A stretch of DNA of 28,886 nucleotides, from assembly GCF_000720175.1 (NCBI RefSeq), contig NZ_JOIX01000084.1, positions 1 to 28,886 of the forward strand, read 5' to 3'. Below the pieces are notes generated by a model. That model was not told the DNA's origin. It saw only the letters and a program-made list of their open reading frames with translations, and ran no database searches. This DNA comes from Streptomyces sp. NRRL S-337 (lineage in GTDB: Bacteria; Actinomycetota; Actinomycetes; Streptomycetales; Streptomycetaceae). Both the position numbers and the translations under genes were made by a program. Shown piece by piece: positions 7,146 to 14,915 of the stretch; position 1 is the first letter of the stretch; every line of letters begins with the position of its first letter.

Positions 7146-7850
7146 ATGGACACTCCCGGAACGATCTCCTGCGACGAGGAACTGCGGCGCTGGCCGGCCG
7201 ACGAGGACCAGGCCCGCACCGTCCAGGACCGGCTGCGGCGCTACGTACGGCTCGACGAACCCGGCCCGGAACCGGGGTTCGAGGGCACGGTCGTGGGCGT
7301 GGACGTCGCCTACGACGACGCGCGCGATGTCGTCGCCGCGGCCGCCGTGGCGCTGGACGCCCGTACCCGCGCCGTCGTGGACGAGGCCACCGCCGTCGGC
7401 CAGGTCTCCTTCCCGTACGTGCCGGGCCTTCTGGCCTTCCGGGAGATCCCCACCGTGCTCGCCGCGCTCGACCGTCTTGCCCGCACTCCCGGCCTGGTGA
7501 TCTGTGACGGCTACGGGGTGGCGCACCCGCGCCGCTTCGGGCTCGCCAGCCACCTGGGGGTGCTCACCGGCCTCCCCACCATCGGTGTCGCCAAGAACCC
7601 CTTCACTTTCCGGTACGACCCTCCCGGCCCGGAGCGGGGCGCCACTTCTCCGCTCCTGGACGGCGACGAGGAGGTGGGACGAGCGTTGCGGACCCGGACG
7701 GGCGTCAAACCGGTCTTCGTCTCCGTGGGGCACCGGGTCAGCCTGGACCGGGCCTGCGCCCACACGCTGTACCTGGCGCCGGACTACCGGATTCCGGAGA
7801 CCACCCGGGCCGCCGACGCGCTGTGCCGCCGCGCCCTGGCCGAAATCTGA
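7146..7850 (+). CDS. nfi: Endonuclease V (deoxyinosine 3' endonuclease)
   Basis: A 234-residue protein of normal length for bacterial endonuclease V, which nicks DNA one base 3' of hypoxanthine and other deaminated bases. Metal-binding acidic residues are visible: Asp53 in VVGVDVAY, Glu100 in PYVPGLLAFREIP (a stretch that also contains the strand-separating wedge), and Asp121 in VICDGYGVAHPRRFGLASH. GLPTIGVAKNPF and SVGHRVSLDRA follow as expected. The ATG at 7146 is chosen because upstream in-frame sequence is antisense to the amidase and unrelated to the family. There is no Shine-Dalgarno site; TAGCGT at 7130-7135 would start transcription within a few bases of the ATG. Confidence 0.95.
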   Translation: MDTPGTISCDEELRRWPADEDQARTVQDRLRRYVRLDEPGPEPGFEGTVVGVDVAYDDARDVVAAAAVALDARTRAVVDEATAVGQVSFPYVPGLLAFREIPTVLAALDRLARTPGLVICDGYGVAHPRRFGLASHLGVLTGLPTIGVAKNPFTFRYDPPGPERGATSPLLDGDEEVGRALRTRTGVKPVFVSVGHRVSLDRACAHTLYLAPDYRIPETTRAADALCRRALAEI

Positions 7851-7876
7851 CCCCCAAACCCTGGTTGTTGTGGGGG
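7851..7876. terminator. Short hairpin between convergent genes
   Basis: CCCCCA (7851-7856) pairs with TGGGGG (7871-7876), and AACC/GGTT can pair inside. It fills most of the 34-bp gap between endonuclease V and the convergent reductase-like gene. The stem is short, so this is a weak call. Confidence 0.4.
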
Positions 7877-7884
7877 GCGGCCGG

Positions 7885-9075
7885 CTACGCCTCCCGGACG
7901 ACCCGGAAGGTGATGCCCGCCTTCTGGAGCCGCGTCGTCAGCGCGTCCCCCATGGCCACCGCGGGCGTCACCTGGCCGGCGGTCCGCGGCAGCTCGTCGA
8001 AGGCCAGGCTGAGCGCCGACTCGGCGAGCATCTTCGCCGTCTCGTCGTAGCCGGGGTCACCGCCCGCGACCTCGGTGATCAGGCGTTTGCCGCCGCCGGA
8101 GGCGACGAACCGCACCTTGAACCAGCTCCGGGCACGCCGCTCGGCGCTCGGCCCCTGGCCGGGCTCCAGACGGCCCGACAACCACCGACGGGCGGGCGGT
8201 ACCTGCGCGGCCGCGCACAGCGCCCCGGCCCCAAGGGCCCCGCCCACGGCGATCGGCAGCCGCCGGACGCCGGCGTAGTGGCGGTAGCGGAAGTCGGGGC
8301 CGTAGCGGTCCAGGGCGGCGGCGGAGCGGGCGATGATCTGCGGGTCGAGGGTCGGCAGTGGCACTCCCCAGGTGCCGGTCTCCGCGCTCCTGAGGGGCGG
8401 GCCGAACGGGGCCCGGATCCGGCGCCCGGCGGGCCGGAGCTCGGCCCGCTGCCGCTCGCGGGCCGCCCGTGCCATGGCGACCGGCCGCGAGGCGACGGTC
8501 AGCGCGGAGGCCAGCGTGCCGCCGGAGAATGTCGCGTTGGTGCGGACGAAGCCGTCGATGCGCAGCGGGACGCCCTCGGGGAGCAGGCCCACGGTGTAGT
8601 GGACGCCGAGATCGTGGGGGACGGAGTCGAAGCCGGCGGCGTGGATCAGGCGCGCGCCCGAGGTGCGGGCCGTCGCGTCGTGCCGCAAGAACATGCGGTC
8701 GATGAATTCCGGCTCGCCGGTGAGGTCGACGTAGTCCGTACCGGCCGCGGCGCACGCGGCGACCAACGGCTCACCGTGCAGCAGATAGGGCCCCACCGTG
8801 GTCGCCAGCACCCGGGTGTCGGCGGCGAGGGCGTGCAGGGCGTCCCGGTCGTCGCTCTCGGCCCGCAGCAGCGGCAGATCGCCGCAGGCCGGGTTGATTT
8901 CGGCCAGGCGGTACCGCAGGCGCTCCAGTTTGGAGAGGTTGCGGCCGGCCAGCGCCCAGCGGCAGTCGCGGGGGGCGTGCTCGGCCAGATAGGCGGCGGT
9001 GAGGGCGCCGGCGAAGCCGGTCGCCCCGTAGAGGACGAGGTCGTGGGCCCGTCTCTCGGTGTTCTGCCGTTGCAT
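7885..9075 (-). CDS. Saccharopine-dehydrogenase-like NAD(P)-binding protein
   Basis: A 396-residue protein of the saccharopine dehydrogenase/trans-acting enoyl reductase superfamily. Evidence is an N-terminal Rossmann fold with VLYGATGFAGALTAAYLAEH (14-33), then LAGRNLSKLERLR, TTVGPYLLHGEPLVAACAAAGTDYVDLTGEPEFI and AAGFDSVPHDLG. Mycobacterial relatives (Rv2449c/Rv2953 type) include a trans-acting enoyl reductase for phthiocerol and phenolic glycolipids. Most actinobacterial members have no defined substrate, and no polyketide synthase is near, so lipid reductase is only a family-level guess. The start is supported by AGAGGA about 9 bases upstream. It converges on endonuclease V with a 34-bp gap. 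Confidence 0.88.
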   Translation of the reverse strand: MQRQNTERRAHDLVLYGATGFAGALTAAYLAEHAPRDCRWALAGRNLSKLERLRYRLAEINPACGDLPLLRAESDDRDALHALAADTRVLATTVGPYLLHGEPLVAACAAAGTDYVDLTGEPEFIDRMFLRHDATARTSGARLIHAAGFDSVPHDLGVHYTVGLLPEGVPLRIDGFVRTNATFSGGTLASALTVASRPVAMARAARERQRAELRPAGRRIRAPFGPPLRSAETGTWGVPLPTLDPQIIARSAAALDRYGPDFRYRHYAGVRRLPIAVGGALGAGALCAAAQVPPARRWLSGRLEPGQGPSAERRARSWFKVRFVASGGGKRLITEVAGGDPGYDETAKMLAESALSLAFDELPRTAGQVTPAVAMGDALTTRLQKAGITFRVVREA

Positions 9076-9221
9076 GCTGCGCGTCCTCTCGCCCGCCCTG
9101 GTGAGCTGGTGTTCGGACCCTAGGCAGTCGCCGTCGTCCCGTCAACGCGGGCCTGACGCATCCCGGTTGGGGCCGGGGTGACGGGAGGCGCCCTGAGGGA
9201 GGCGGGGTGGAACGTGCACCC

Positions 9222-9250
9222 TTGACAGGGCGGGGTGACCGGGACACATT
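9222..9250 (+). promoter_or_regulatory. Possible promoter of the MFS permease
   Basis: A perfect -35 TTGACA (9222-9227), a 17-bp spacer and CACATT (9245-9250), a weak -10 that keeps A at position 2 and T at position 6. It lies about 80 bp before the permease start. I see no other gene in the 255-bp gap between the reductase-like start and the permease. Confidence 0.4.
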
Positions 9251-9330
9251 CACCGTGAGCGCGATGACGTAGGACGTCCCATGTCTTTGCCCTACCGTCG
9301 TTGCCGACTCCAGAAGGAGGCCGGTTTGCC

Positions 9331-10875
9331 GTGACGACGCGCCCCTTGGACGACCACCAGGACGACCGCCGACCCGGACCCGGCCCTCAGGGAACACGGC
9401 GCTGGTACCACGAGGTCACACCACGGCAGTGGAAGGCGATGTTCGCCGCCTGGATCGGCTATCTCCTCGACGGCTTCGACTTCGTGCTCATCACCCTGGT
9501 GCTGACCGAAATCGCCGACGAGTTCCACCTGAGCACCGCCACCGCCGCCTCGCTGATCTCCGGTGCATTCATCACCCGGTGGCTGGGCGGCGCGCTCCTC
9601 GGCGCGCTGGGCGACCGCTACGGCCGCAAGACCGCCATGGTCGCCAGCATCCTGCTCTACTCGCTCGGTACCTTCGCCTGCGGCTTCGCCTGGGGATACA
9701 GCAGCCTGTTCGCCGCCCGTCTGGTGATCGGGCTGGGCATGGCGGGGGAGTACAGCGCCAGCGCGACCTACGTGCTGGAAACCTGGCCCGCCCGGTGGCG
9801 CAACCGGGCGTCCGGGTTCCTGATCTCCGGGTACGCGGGCGGCACCGTCGTTGCCGCCGAGCTCTACAAGTGGGTGGTGCCCCACTGGGGCTGGCGCTGG
9901 ATGTTCTGGATCGGAGTACTGCCCGTCCTCGTCGCCCTCCGGATGCGCAGATCGCTACCGGAGGCCGGGGACTGGCACCGGGAGATCGGCGGGTCCGGTA
10001 CCGGGCCCGAAGGGGAACGTCCGCATCCGTTCCGGCCGTTGCTCACCGGGCGCCGTCGCTGGCCCAACGCCGTCCTGGCCGCGACCGCCTCGGCCGCCCT
10101 GTACCGCGTCTTCACACCCGTAGGAGCGGGTTACGTCCCCTGGCTGTCCGGGGTCGCGGCCCTGTGTCTGGTCGCCTTCGCCGTGCAACTCGGTGGCCGC
10201 CGCGGATGGCTGCTGTACGTCTCCCTGATGGCCACCGTGTTCTGCGCCTTCCTCTATAGCTGGCCCGTCCAGGCCCTGCTGCCGACCTACCTCAAGTCCG
10301 ACCTCGGCTACGCGCCCGGACAGGTCACCGACGTGATGTTCTACGCGGGCTTCGGCACCATGGCCGGGTGCTGGCTCGCGGGATACACCGGCGACCGGCT
10401 CGGGACCCGGCGCGCCTACGCCTGCACCCTGCTGGCCTCGCTCGCCTTCGTCTTCCCGGTCTTCGCGGTCCGCGACAACCTGCCCCTCCTCGGCGTGCTG
10501 GTCTTCGGACTGCTCGCGCTCGGCCAGGGCATCTCCGGCATCCTGCCGAAATACCTCGCCGGTCACTTCCCGACCGCGACCCGCGCCGCCTCCTTGGGCT
10601 TCGTCTACAACGTCGGCGCCCTGGGCGGCGCGGTGGCGCCCGTCCTCGGAGCCCACCTGGCCGAAGGCATGCCCCTGGGGCGCGCGCTCGCCGTGCTCAC
10701 CTTCGGGCTGACGCTGCTCGTCATCCTCCTGGTGGGCGGCAATGTGCCGCAGCGTCTGGGGAGACTGCTCGACCGTCAGGCGCCCGACGACCACCTCGTA
10801 CCGGAGCCCGATGCCGGTGCAGGCGTGCCCGGGGGCGCATCGCCGCGTCCGGCCGCCGGGGAGACGCGGGGCTGA
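9331..10875 (+). CDS. MFS transporter, sialate/organic-acid:H+ symporter type
   Basis: A 514-residue, 12-helix permease resembling the SHS (NanT/Jen-like) branch of the major facilitator superfamily. It has WIGYLLDGFDFVLITLVL in helix 1 with the charged DGFDF motif, GDRYGRK (94-100) in the helix 2-3 loop, and RLVIGLGMAGEYSAS in helix 4. The central loop between helices 6 and 7 is hydrophilic, and there are two extra hydrophobic segments in the middle (GAGYVPWLSGVAALCLVAFA), as in NanT-type proteins. GTG at 9331 is chosen over the upstream TTG at 9301 because AAGGAGG sits 10 bases before it. Substrate is uncertain: sialic acid, lactate and aromatic acids are all transported by relatives. The stop codon lies in a 10-bp tandem duplication. 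Confidence 0.88.
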   Translation: MTTRPLDDHQDDRRPGPGPQGTRRWYHEVTPRQWKAMFAAWIGYLLDGFDFVLITLVLTEIADEFHLSTATAASLISGAFITRWLGGALLGALGDRYGRKTAMVASILLYSLGTFACGFAWGYSSLFAARLVIGLGMAGEYSASATYVLETWPARWRNRASGFLISGYAGGTVVAAELYKWVVPHWGWRWMFWIGVLPVLVALRMRRSLPEAGDWHREIGGSGTGPEGERPHPFRPLLTGRRRWPNAVLAATASAALYRVFTPVGAGYVPWLSGVAALCLVAFAVQLGGRRGWLLYVSLMATVFCAFLYSWPVQALLPTYLKSDLGYAPGQVTDVMFYAGFGTMAGCWLAGYTGDRLGTRRAYACTLLASLAFVFPVFAVRDNLPLLGVLVFGLLALGQGISGILPKYLAGHFPTATRAASLGFVYNVGALGGAVAPVLGAHLAEGMPLGRALAVLTFGLTLLVILLVGGNVPQRLGRLLDRQAPDDHLVPEPDAGAGVPGGASPRPAAGETRG

Positions 10876-10890
10876 ACCGTGCTGAACCGG
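10871..10890. repeat. 10-bp x 2 repeat containing the MFS stop codon
   Basis: GCTGAACCGT (10871-10880) is followed directly by GCTGAACCGG (10881-10890), 9 of 10 identical. The permease stop TGA is 10873-10875, inside the first unit. Ten is not a multiple of three, so the second TGA is out of frame. Confidence 0.8.
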
Positions 10891-10921
10891 GCTCGCGCCG
10901 TACTGGACCCCCGCGGCCTGT

Positions 10922-10963
10922 TCACTCCCTATGGCCGTCCTGTCACTCCGTACGGTCGTCCTG
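10922..10963. repeat. 21-bp x 2 repeat containing the mgtC-like stop codon
   Basis: The units at 10922-10942 and 10943-10963 are identical at 18 of 21 positions (consensus TCACTCCSTAYGGYCGTCCTG). The unit at 10943-10963 encodes, on the minus strand, the last six codons and stop (QDDRTE-stop) of the MgtC-like protein. The other unit is an in-frame copy just beyond the stop (it would read QDGHRE-stop). Confidence 0.88.
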
Positions 10964-11683
10964 CCGTCCCAGCGTCACCCCGCGCACCCCCTCCAACTCG
11001 GACAGCGCCTCCACCAGAGGATGGGCCGCGGCGGCGCCCTCCAGACGGAGCAGCACCTCGGCCGCAAGCCGCTGCTCGTCCACCCCGGTCTCCACCTGGA
11101 CGTCCGTCACCCGGAACCCGCGGCCCGTGCACATCTCCAACATCCGCCCCAGCAGTCCGTGTTGCGTGCGGTAGGCGATGCGCAGATCGACCCGGGTGAG
11201 GGAGGGCTCCTTCGCGATCCGGTCGGAGATCCTCGTGAAGCCGCGGACGACGAGGAAGTGCACCGCGGTCGCGCCGATCGCCAGCCACGGCAGCCCACCG
11301 CCGCACGCCATGCCGATGGCGCAGGTCAGCCAGATGGTGGCGGCCGTCGTCAGGCCGCGGACGGCATCCTTCCGGACGAAGATCAGGCCACCGCCGATGA
11401 ACCCGATGCCCGAAACGACCTGGGCGGCGACGCGCGACGGGTCGAGCGCCACGCCGTCGGCGCCCAGCAGCGCCCCGAAGCCATGGATCGACACCTCCAT
11501 GAACAGCGCGCTCCCCACGCCGACCAGCGTGTGGGTGCGCAGTCCGGCGCTTTTTTGCCGGGCCTCCCGTTCGAGGCCGATCAGCGAGGACAGCAGCAGC
11601 GCCAGGGCCAGTTCGGTGAACTGGCGCAGTCCCTGACCGGCGTGGAAGTCGAACAGTGCGGCGGCGAGTTGCGGATCAGACAT
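10943..11683 (-). CDS. MgtC/SapB family membrane protein
   Basis: A 246-residue protein. The N-terminal about 150 residues form the MgtC/SapB membrane domain with LSSLIGLEREARQKSAGLRTHTLVGVGSALFM and VVSGIGFIGGGLIFVRKDAVRGLTTAATIWLTCAIGMACG, the family's signature segments. The C-terminal about 90 residues are soluble and ACT-like, as in longer MgtC proteins. MgtC proteins act in magnesium limitation and intracellular survival by inhibiting ATP synthase or modulating transport; many homologues are uncharacterised. The start at 11683 follows the family N terminus; longer in-frame starts overlap the divergent YjbR gene. There is no magnesium riboswitch-like leader that I can recognise in the 163-bp divergent spacer. 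Confidence 0.9.
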   Translation of the reverse strand: MSDPQLAAALFDFHAGQGLRQFTELALALLLSSLIGLEREARQKSAGLRTHTLVGVGSALFMEVSIHGFGALLGADGVALDPSRVAAQVVSGIGFIGGGLIFVRKDAVRGLTTAATIWLTCAIGMACGGGLPWLAIGATAVHFLVVRGFTRISDRIAKEPSLTRVDLRIAYRTQHGLLGRMLEMCTGRGFRVTDVQVETGVDEQRLAAEVLLRLEGAAAAHPLVEALSELEGVRGVTLGRQDDRTE

Positions 11684-11732
11684 GGCGGCAATTGTCCCCC
11701 TGTCGGCCGGGCGACCGGCGCTGCGCGGGCCG

Positions 11733-11755
11733 TTGTCAGTGCCCGCGGTTAGCGT
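11733..11755 (+). promoter_or_regulatory. RecA-NDp/PafBC-type promoter of the YjbR gene
   Basis: TTGTCAGTG (11733-11741), exactly 8 bp, then TAGCGT (11750-11755): a full match to the actinobacterial DNA-damage promoter tTGTCRGTG-N8-TAnnnT. The predicted start near 11762 gives a leader of about 85 nt to the YjbR-family ATG. It identifies that gene as a probable member of the RecA-independent damage regulon. Confidence 0.72.
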
Positions 11756-11846
11756 GGGATGCGTCGGCCGGCCCGTGCGCGAGACACACGGCGCCGGGGC
11801 GGTGCCGCAAGTGGTGCCGGGCGGGGGAACGGACGTGGAGGAGCTC

Positions 11847-12227
11847 ATGACGAAGGCGGCGGGTCCGGTGGCGGTCCGGGAGCGGGTACGGGCGTTCGCG
11901 CTCGGCCTGCCCGGGGCGGTGGAGGAGTTCCCGTGGGGCGAGAGCGTCATCAAGGTGAACAAGAAGGTCTTCGTCTTCCTCGGCGTCGAAGACGGCAGCC
12001 ATTCGCCGGGCGTCACGGTCAAGCTGACGGACCCGGAGGCGCATGGCCACGCCCTGAGCACGCCCGGCGCCGAGCCGGCGGGCTACGGCCTGGGCAAGGC
12101 CGGCTGGGTGCGGATCCCGCTCGACGGGCAGGGGACGCCGCCGGCCGAGCTGCTCTGCGACTGGGCGGAGGAGTCGTACCGCGTCATAGCCCCCAAGAAG
12201 CTCATCGCCGAGCTCGACGGGGGATAG
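11847..12227 (+). CDS. MmcQ/YjbR family DNA-binding-like protein
   Basis: A 126-residue protein of the YjbR/MmcQ family (CyaY-like fold, named DNA-binding but poorly characterised). Family features are the N-terminal LGLPGAVEEFPWGESVIKVNKKVFVFLG (from about residue 19), VTVKLTDPE, GYGLGKAGWVRI and the C-terminal LCDWAEESYRVIAPKKL. The ATG at 11847 is favoured by GGAGGA 5-10 bases upstream. It is divergent from the MgtC-like gene and preceded by a strong match to the damage-inducible RecA-NDp promoter, which suggests a role during DNA damage. The protein is followed by a long hairpin and is probably monocistronic. Confidence 0.9.
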   Translation: MTKAAGPVAVRERVRAFALGLPGAVEEFPWGESVIKVNKKVFVFLGVEDGSHSPGVTVKLTDPEAHGHALSTPGAEPAGYGLGKAGWVRIPLDGQGTPPAELLCDWAEESYRVIAPKKLIAELDGG

Positions 12228-12250
12228 CGGCGCAGCGGCAGCAGGCGCGC

Positions 12251-12299
12251 AAAGGCCCGTGGCGGCGAGGGCAGTTGAGCCTCGTCGGCACGGGCCTTT
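12251..12299. terminator. Long hairpin terminator after the YjbR gene
   Basis: AAAGGCCCGTG (12251-12261) pairs perfectly with CACGGGCCTTT (12289-12299). The inner arms GCGGCGAGG and CCTCGTCGGC extend the stem with a wobble and a mismatch. The T-run at the end fits a rho-independent terminator isolating the YjbR gene from the fad operon. Confidence 0.78.
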
Positions 12300-12329
12300 C
12301 CGCGTGGTCGCCACTTGGTACAGGGGGGC

Positions 12330-12385
12330 TTGTGGAAAGTGGAACACGTTCTTAACATCACGAGTGTTACATCAGAAGTGTCACA
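12330..12385 (+). promoter_or_regulatory. Promoter and palindromic operator of the fad operon
   Basis: TTGTGG (12330-12335), 17 bp, and TAACAT (12353-12358) make a reasonable promoter. Immediately downstream, at 12365-12385, is a 21-bp imperfect palindrome TGTTACA-N7-TGTCACA, placed at the predicted start point where a repressor would act. A similar palindrome (13 of 21 bases identical) sits in the promoter of the MerR-type gene at the far end of the locus (19527-19547). I infer a common regulator, possibly that MerR protein; a TetR-type fatty-acid regulator elsewhere is the alternative. Confidence 0.5.
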
Positions 12386-12407
12386 GTGCGGAAGGGCATG
12401 GGGCGCG

Positions 12408-13589
12408 ATGACGGAGTCAGACAACGGCCCGCTGCACGGCGTACGGGTCGTCGAGCTCGCGGGCATCGGCCCGGGGCCGTTCGCGGCCATGCTGCTGGCC
12501 GACCTCGGCGCCGACGTCGTCCGCGTCGACCGCCCCGGCGGAGCCGGACTGGCCATCGACCCGGCCTACGACATCACCAACCGCAACAAACGCTCCGTGC
12601 TGGTGGACCTGAAGACTCCCCGGGGCGTCGCCCAGGTCCTCGACCTGGCCGAACGCGCCGACGTACTGCTGGAGGGCTACCGCCCCGGCGTGGCCGAGCG
12701 GCTCGGCGTCGGCCCCGAGGACTGCCTGGCGCGCAACCCCAAGCTGGTCTACGGCCGGATGACCGGCTGGGGCCAGCAGGGCCCGCTCGCCGACACCGCC
12801 GGACACGACATCGGCTACATCGCCATCACCGGCGCCCTGGGAATGATCGGCCCGCCCGACGGCCCGCCCGCCCTCCCCGCCAACCTCCTCGGCGACTACG
12901 CCGGCGGCTCCCTCTACCTCGTCATCGGCGTCCTCGCCGCACTCCAGCACGCCCGCACCGAAGGCGGCCGGGGCCAGGTCGTGGACGCCGCCATCGTCGA
13001 CGGCACCGCCCACCTGACGGCCATGATCCACGGCATGCTGGCGGCCGGCGGCTGGCAGGACCGGCGCGGCGCCAACCTGCTGGACGGCGGGACACCGTTC
13101 TACGGCACCTACGAGACCGCCGACGGCGCGTACATGGCCGTCGGCGCCCTGGAAAAGCGCTTCTACGGCGAATTCATCCGGCTGCTGGGCATCGAGGACG
13201 AGGCCCCGGCACGGGACGACCTCGCCGCCTGGGACGCACTGCGCACCGCGATCGCGGCCCGCTTCAAGACCCGCACCAGGGACGAATGGACCACGGTCTT
13301 CCAGGACTCCGACGCCTGTGTCGCGCCGGTGCTCTCCCTGCGCGAGGCGCCGCACCACCCGCACCTCGCCGCCCGCGGCACCTTCGTCGACCACAGCGGC
13401 ATCACCCAGCCGGCCCCCGCACCCCGCTTCTCGCACACCCCGGGCGCGATCCGCACACCACCCGCCCGGCCCGGCGCGGACACCGAGGACATCGCCCACG
13501 ACTGGCAGGCCCCCAGCCTCCTCCCCCCGCCCTCCGAAGGCCCCACCGGCACCCCGGACCGCACCGAGCAGAAGGACGCGGCCCACTGA
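12408..13589 (+). CDS. Alpha-methylacyl-CoA racemase (CaiB/BaiF CoA-transferase family)
   Basis: A 393-residue type III CoA-transferase-fold protein with the racemase signatures: GVRVVELAGIGPGPFAAMLLADLGADVVRVDRP at the N terminus, NRNKRSVLVDLKTP, LLEGYRPGVAERLG, and the catalytic pair His133 (TAGHDIGY) and Asp163 (LLGDYAGG). The pair keeps the same 30-residue spacing as His126/Asp156 in the M. tuberculosis racemase. It interconverts (2R)- and (2S)-2-methylacyl-CoA so that branched chains can enter beta-oxidation. The ATG at 12408 fits the family start; upstream ATGs would cross the promoter and palindrome. First gene of the operon; its stop overlaps the next ATG (TGATG). Formyl- or succinyl-CoA transferase activity is less likely. 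Confidence 0.92.
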   Translation: MTESDNGPLHGVRVVELAGIGPGPFAAMLLADLGADVVRVDRPGGAGLAIDPAYDITNRNKRSVLVDLKTPRGVAQVLDLAERADVLLEGYRPGVAERLGVGPEDCLARNPKLVYGRMTGWGQQGPLADTAGHDIGYIAITGALGMIGPPDGPPALPANLLGDYAGGSLYLVIGVLAALQHARTEGGRGQVVDAAIVDGTAHLTAMIHGMLAAGGWQDRRGANLLDGGTPFYGTYETADGAYMAVGALEKRFYGEFIRLLGIEDEAPARDDLAAWDALRTAIAARFKTRTRDEWTTVFQDSDACVAPVLSLREAPHHPHLAARGTFVDHSGITQPAPAPRFSHTPGAIRTPPARPGADTEDIAHDWQAPSLLPPPSEGPTGTPDRTEQKDAAH

Positions 13590-13723
13590 TGGAACTCACC
13601 ACCCCGCTCCACCACCCGGCCGACCCGCCCCGGGCCGCCGAGGCCACCGTCGCCCCTGAACCGGCCCACCCGGCCGCCACCCGGGCCGCCGAACCCGTCA
13701 AGACCGTCAAGAACCGGCTCTGA
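13589..13723 (+). CDS. Possible 44-residue translationally coupled small protein
   Basis: The ATG overlaps the racemase stop by one base (TGATG, 13587-13591), a typical coupling arrangement. The ORF ends 15 bp before the acyl-CoA dehydrogenase ATG, with that gene's GGAGGG directly after its stop. The product is rich in Ala, Pro, Glu and His (MELTTPLHHPADPPRAAEAT at the start) and ends in a basic VKTVKNRL. No transmembrane segment or known domain. It could be a genuine small protein, a translational bridge that keeps ribosomes moving through the gap, or chance. Third-position G+C is high, but that is weak evidence in this genome. Confidence 0.42.
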   Translation: MELTTPLHHPADPPRAAEATVAPEPAHPAATRAAEPVKTVKNRL

Positions 13724-13738
13724 GGAGGGCCCGCCGAG

Positions 13739-14893
13739 ATGACCGCCCAGCTGCCGCGCCAGATCTTCGCCGAGGACCACGAGGCCTTCCGGGAAACCGT
13801 CCGCACCTTCCTCGCCAAGGAGGTGACGCCCCACTACGAACAATGGGAGAAGGACGGCATCGTCAGCCGCGACGCCTGGCGCGCGGCCGGCAGACAGGGC
13901 CTGCTGGGAATGGCGGTGCCCGAGGAGTACGGCGGCGGAGGCAACCCCGACTTCCGCTACAGCGCCGTCCTCGCCGAGGAGTTCACCCGCGCCGGCGCCC
14001 CCGGACTCGCCCTGGGCCTGCACAACGACATCATCGGCCCCTACCTGACCTCCCTCGCCACCGACGAACAGAAGCAGCGCTGGCTCCCCGGATTCTGCAC
14101 CGGCGAGATCATCACCGCCATCGCCATGACCGAACCGGGCGCCGGCTCCGACCTCCAGGGCATCCGCACCACCGCCGAGGACAAGGGCGACCACTGGCTG
14201 CTGAACGGCTCCAAGACGTTCATCTCCAACGGCATCCTCGCCGACCTCGTCATCGTCGTCGCCAAGACCACACCCGAGGGCGGCGCACACGGCCTGTCCC
14301 TGCTCGTCGTCGAACGCGGGACGGCAGGCTTCGAACGCGGCCGCAACCTCGACAAGATCGGACAGAAATCCCAGGACACCGCCGAACTGTTCTTCCGCGA
14401 CGTACGCGTCCCCAAGGAGAACCTCCTCGGCGAGCTCAACGGCGCCTTCGTCCACCTCATGACCAACCTCGCACAGGAACGCATGGGCATAGCCGTCGCC
14501 GGCATCGCCGCCGCCGAGCACCTCCTGGAGATCACCACCCAATACGTCAAGGAACGCGAGGCATTCGGACGGCCGCTCTCCAAGCTCCAGCACATCCGCT
14601 TCGAGATCGCCGAAATGGCCACCGAATGCGCCGTCACCCGCACCTTCCTCGACCGCTGCATCGCCGACCACTCCGACGGCACCCTCGACGCCGTACACGC
14701 CTCCATGGCCAAGTGGTGGGCCACCGAACTCCAGAAGCGCGTCGCCGACCGCTGCCTCCAACTCCACGGCGGCTACGGCTACATGACCGAATACCGCGTC
14801 GCCAAGGCCTTCACCGACGGCCGCATCCAGACCATCTACGGCGGGACGACCGAGATCATGAAGGAGATCATCGGCCGCTCCCTGCTCGGCTAA
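13739..14893 (+). CDS. Acyl-CoA dehydrogenase (long-chain/isovaleryl type)
   Basis: A 384-residue FAD-dependent acyl-CoA dehydrogenase that introduces the alpha-beta double bond. Motifs: [17 protein letters not shown] (substrate/FAD loop, 128-144), [13 protein letters not shown] (153-165), [20 protein letters not shown] (269-288) and [21 protein letters not shown] (340-360). The C-terminal [15 protein letters not shown] has Gly368 where the medium-chain enzyme has its catalytic Glu. The base is instead Glu247 in AQERM, the position used by long-chain and isovaleryl-CoA dehydrogenases. Such enzymes often accept branched substrates, matching the racemase. It starts right after a GGAGGG site. 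Electrons would pass to ETF, which is not encoded here. Confidence 0.93.
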   Translation: MTAQLPRQIFAEDHEAFRETVRTFLAKEVTPHYEQWEKDGIVSRDAWRAAGRQGLLGMAVPEEYGGGGNPDFRYSAVLAEEFTRAGAPGLALGLHNDIIGPYLTSLATDEQKQRWLPGFCTGEIITAIAMTEPGAGSDLQGIRTTAEDKGDHWLLNGSKTFISNGILADLVIVVAKTTPEGGAHGLSLLVVERGTAGFERGRNLDKIGQKSQDTAELFFRDVRVPKENLLGELNGAFVHLMTNLAQERMGIAVAGIAAAEHLLEITTQYVKEREAFGRPLSKLQHIRFEIAEMATECAVTRTFLDRCIADHSDGTLDAVHASMAKWWATELQKRVADRCLQLHGGYGYMTEYRVAKAFTDGRIQTIYGGTTEIMKEIIGRSLLG

Positions 14894-14915
14894 CCCTCCC
14901 CGGAAAGGCTTACCA

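Noticed and set aside
9301..9330. TTG at 9301 as the MFS permease start
   Set aside because: GTG at 9331 has an excellent AAGGAGG at the right distance; the TTG would place that site inside the coding region.
12226..12241. 8-bp repeat at the YjbR stop as another stop-anchored array
   Set aside because: AGCGGCGC and AGCGGCAG match at only 6 of 8 bases, too weak to count with the other examples.
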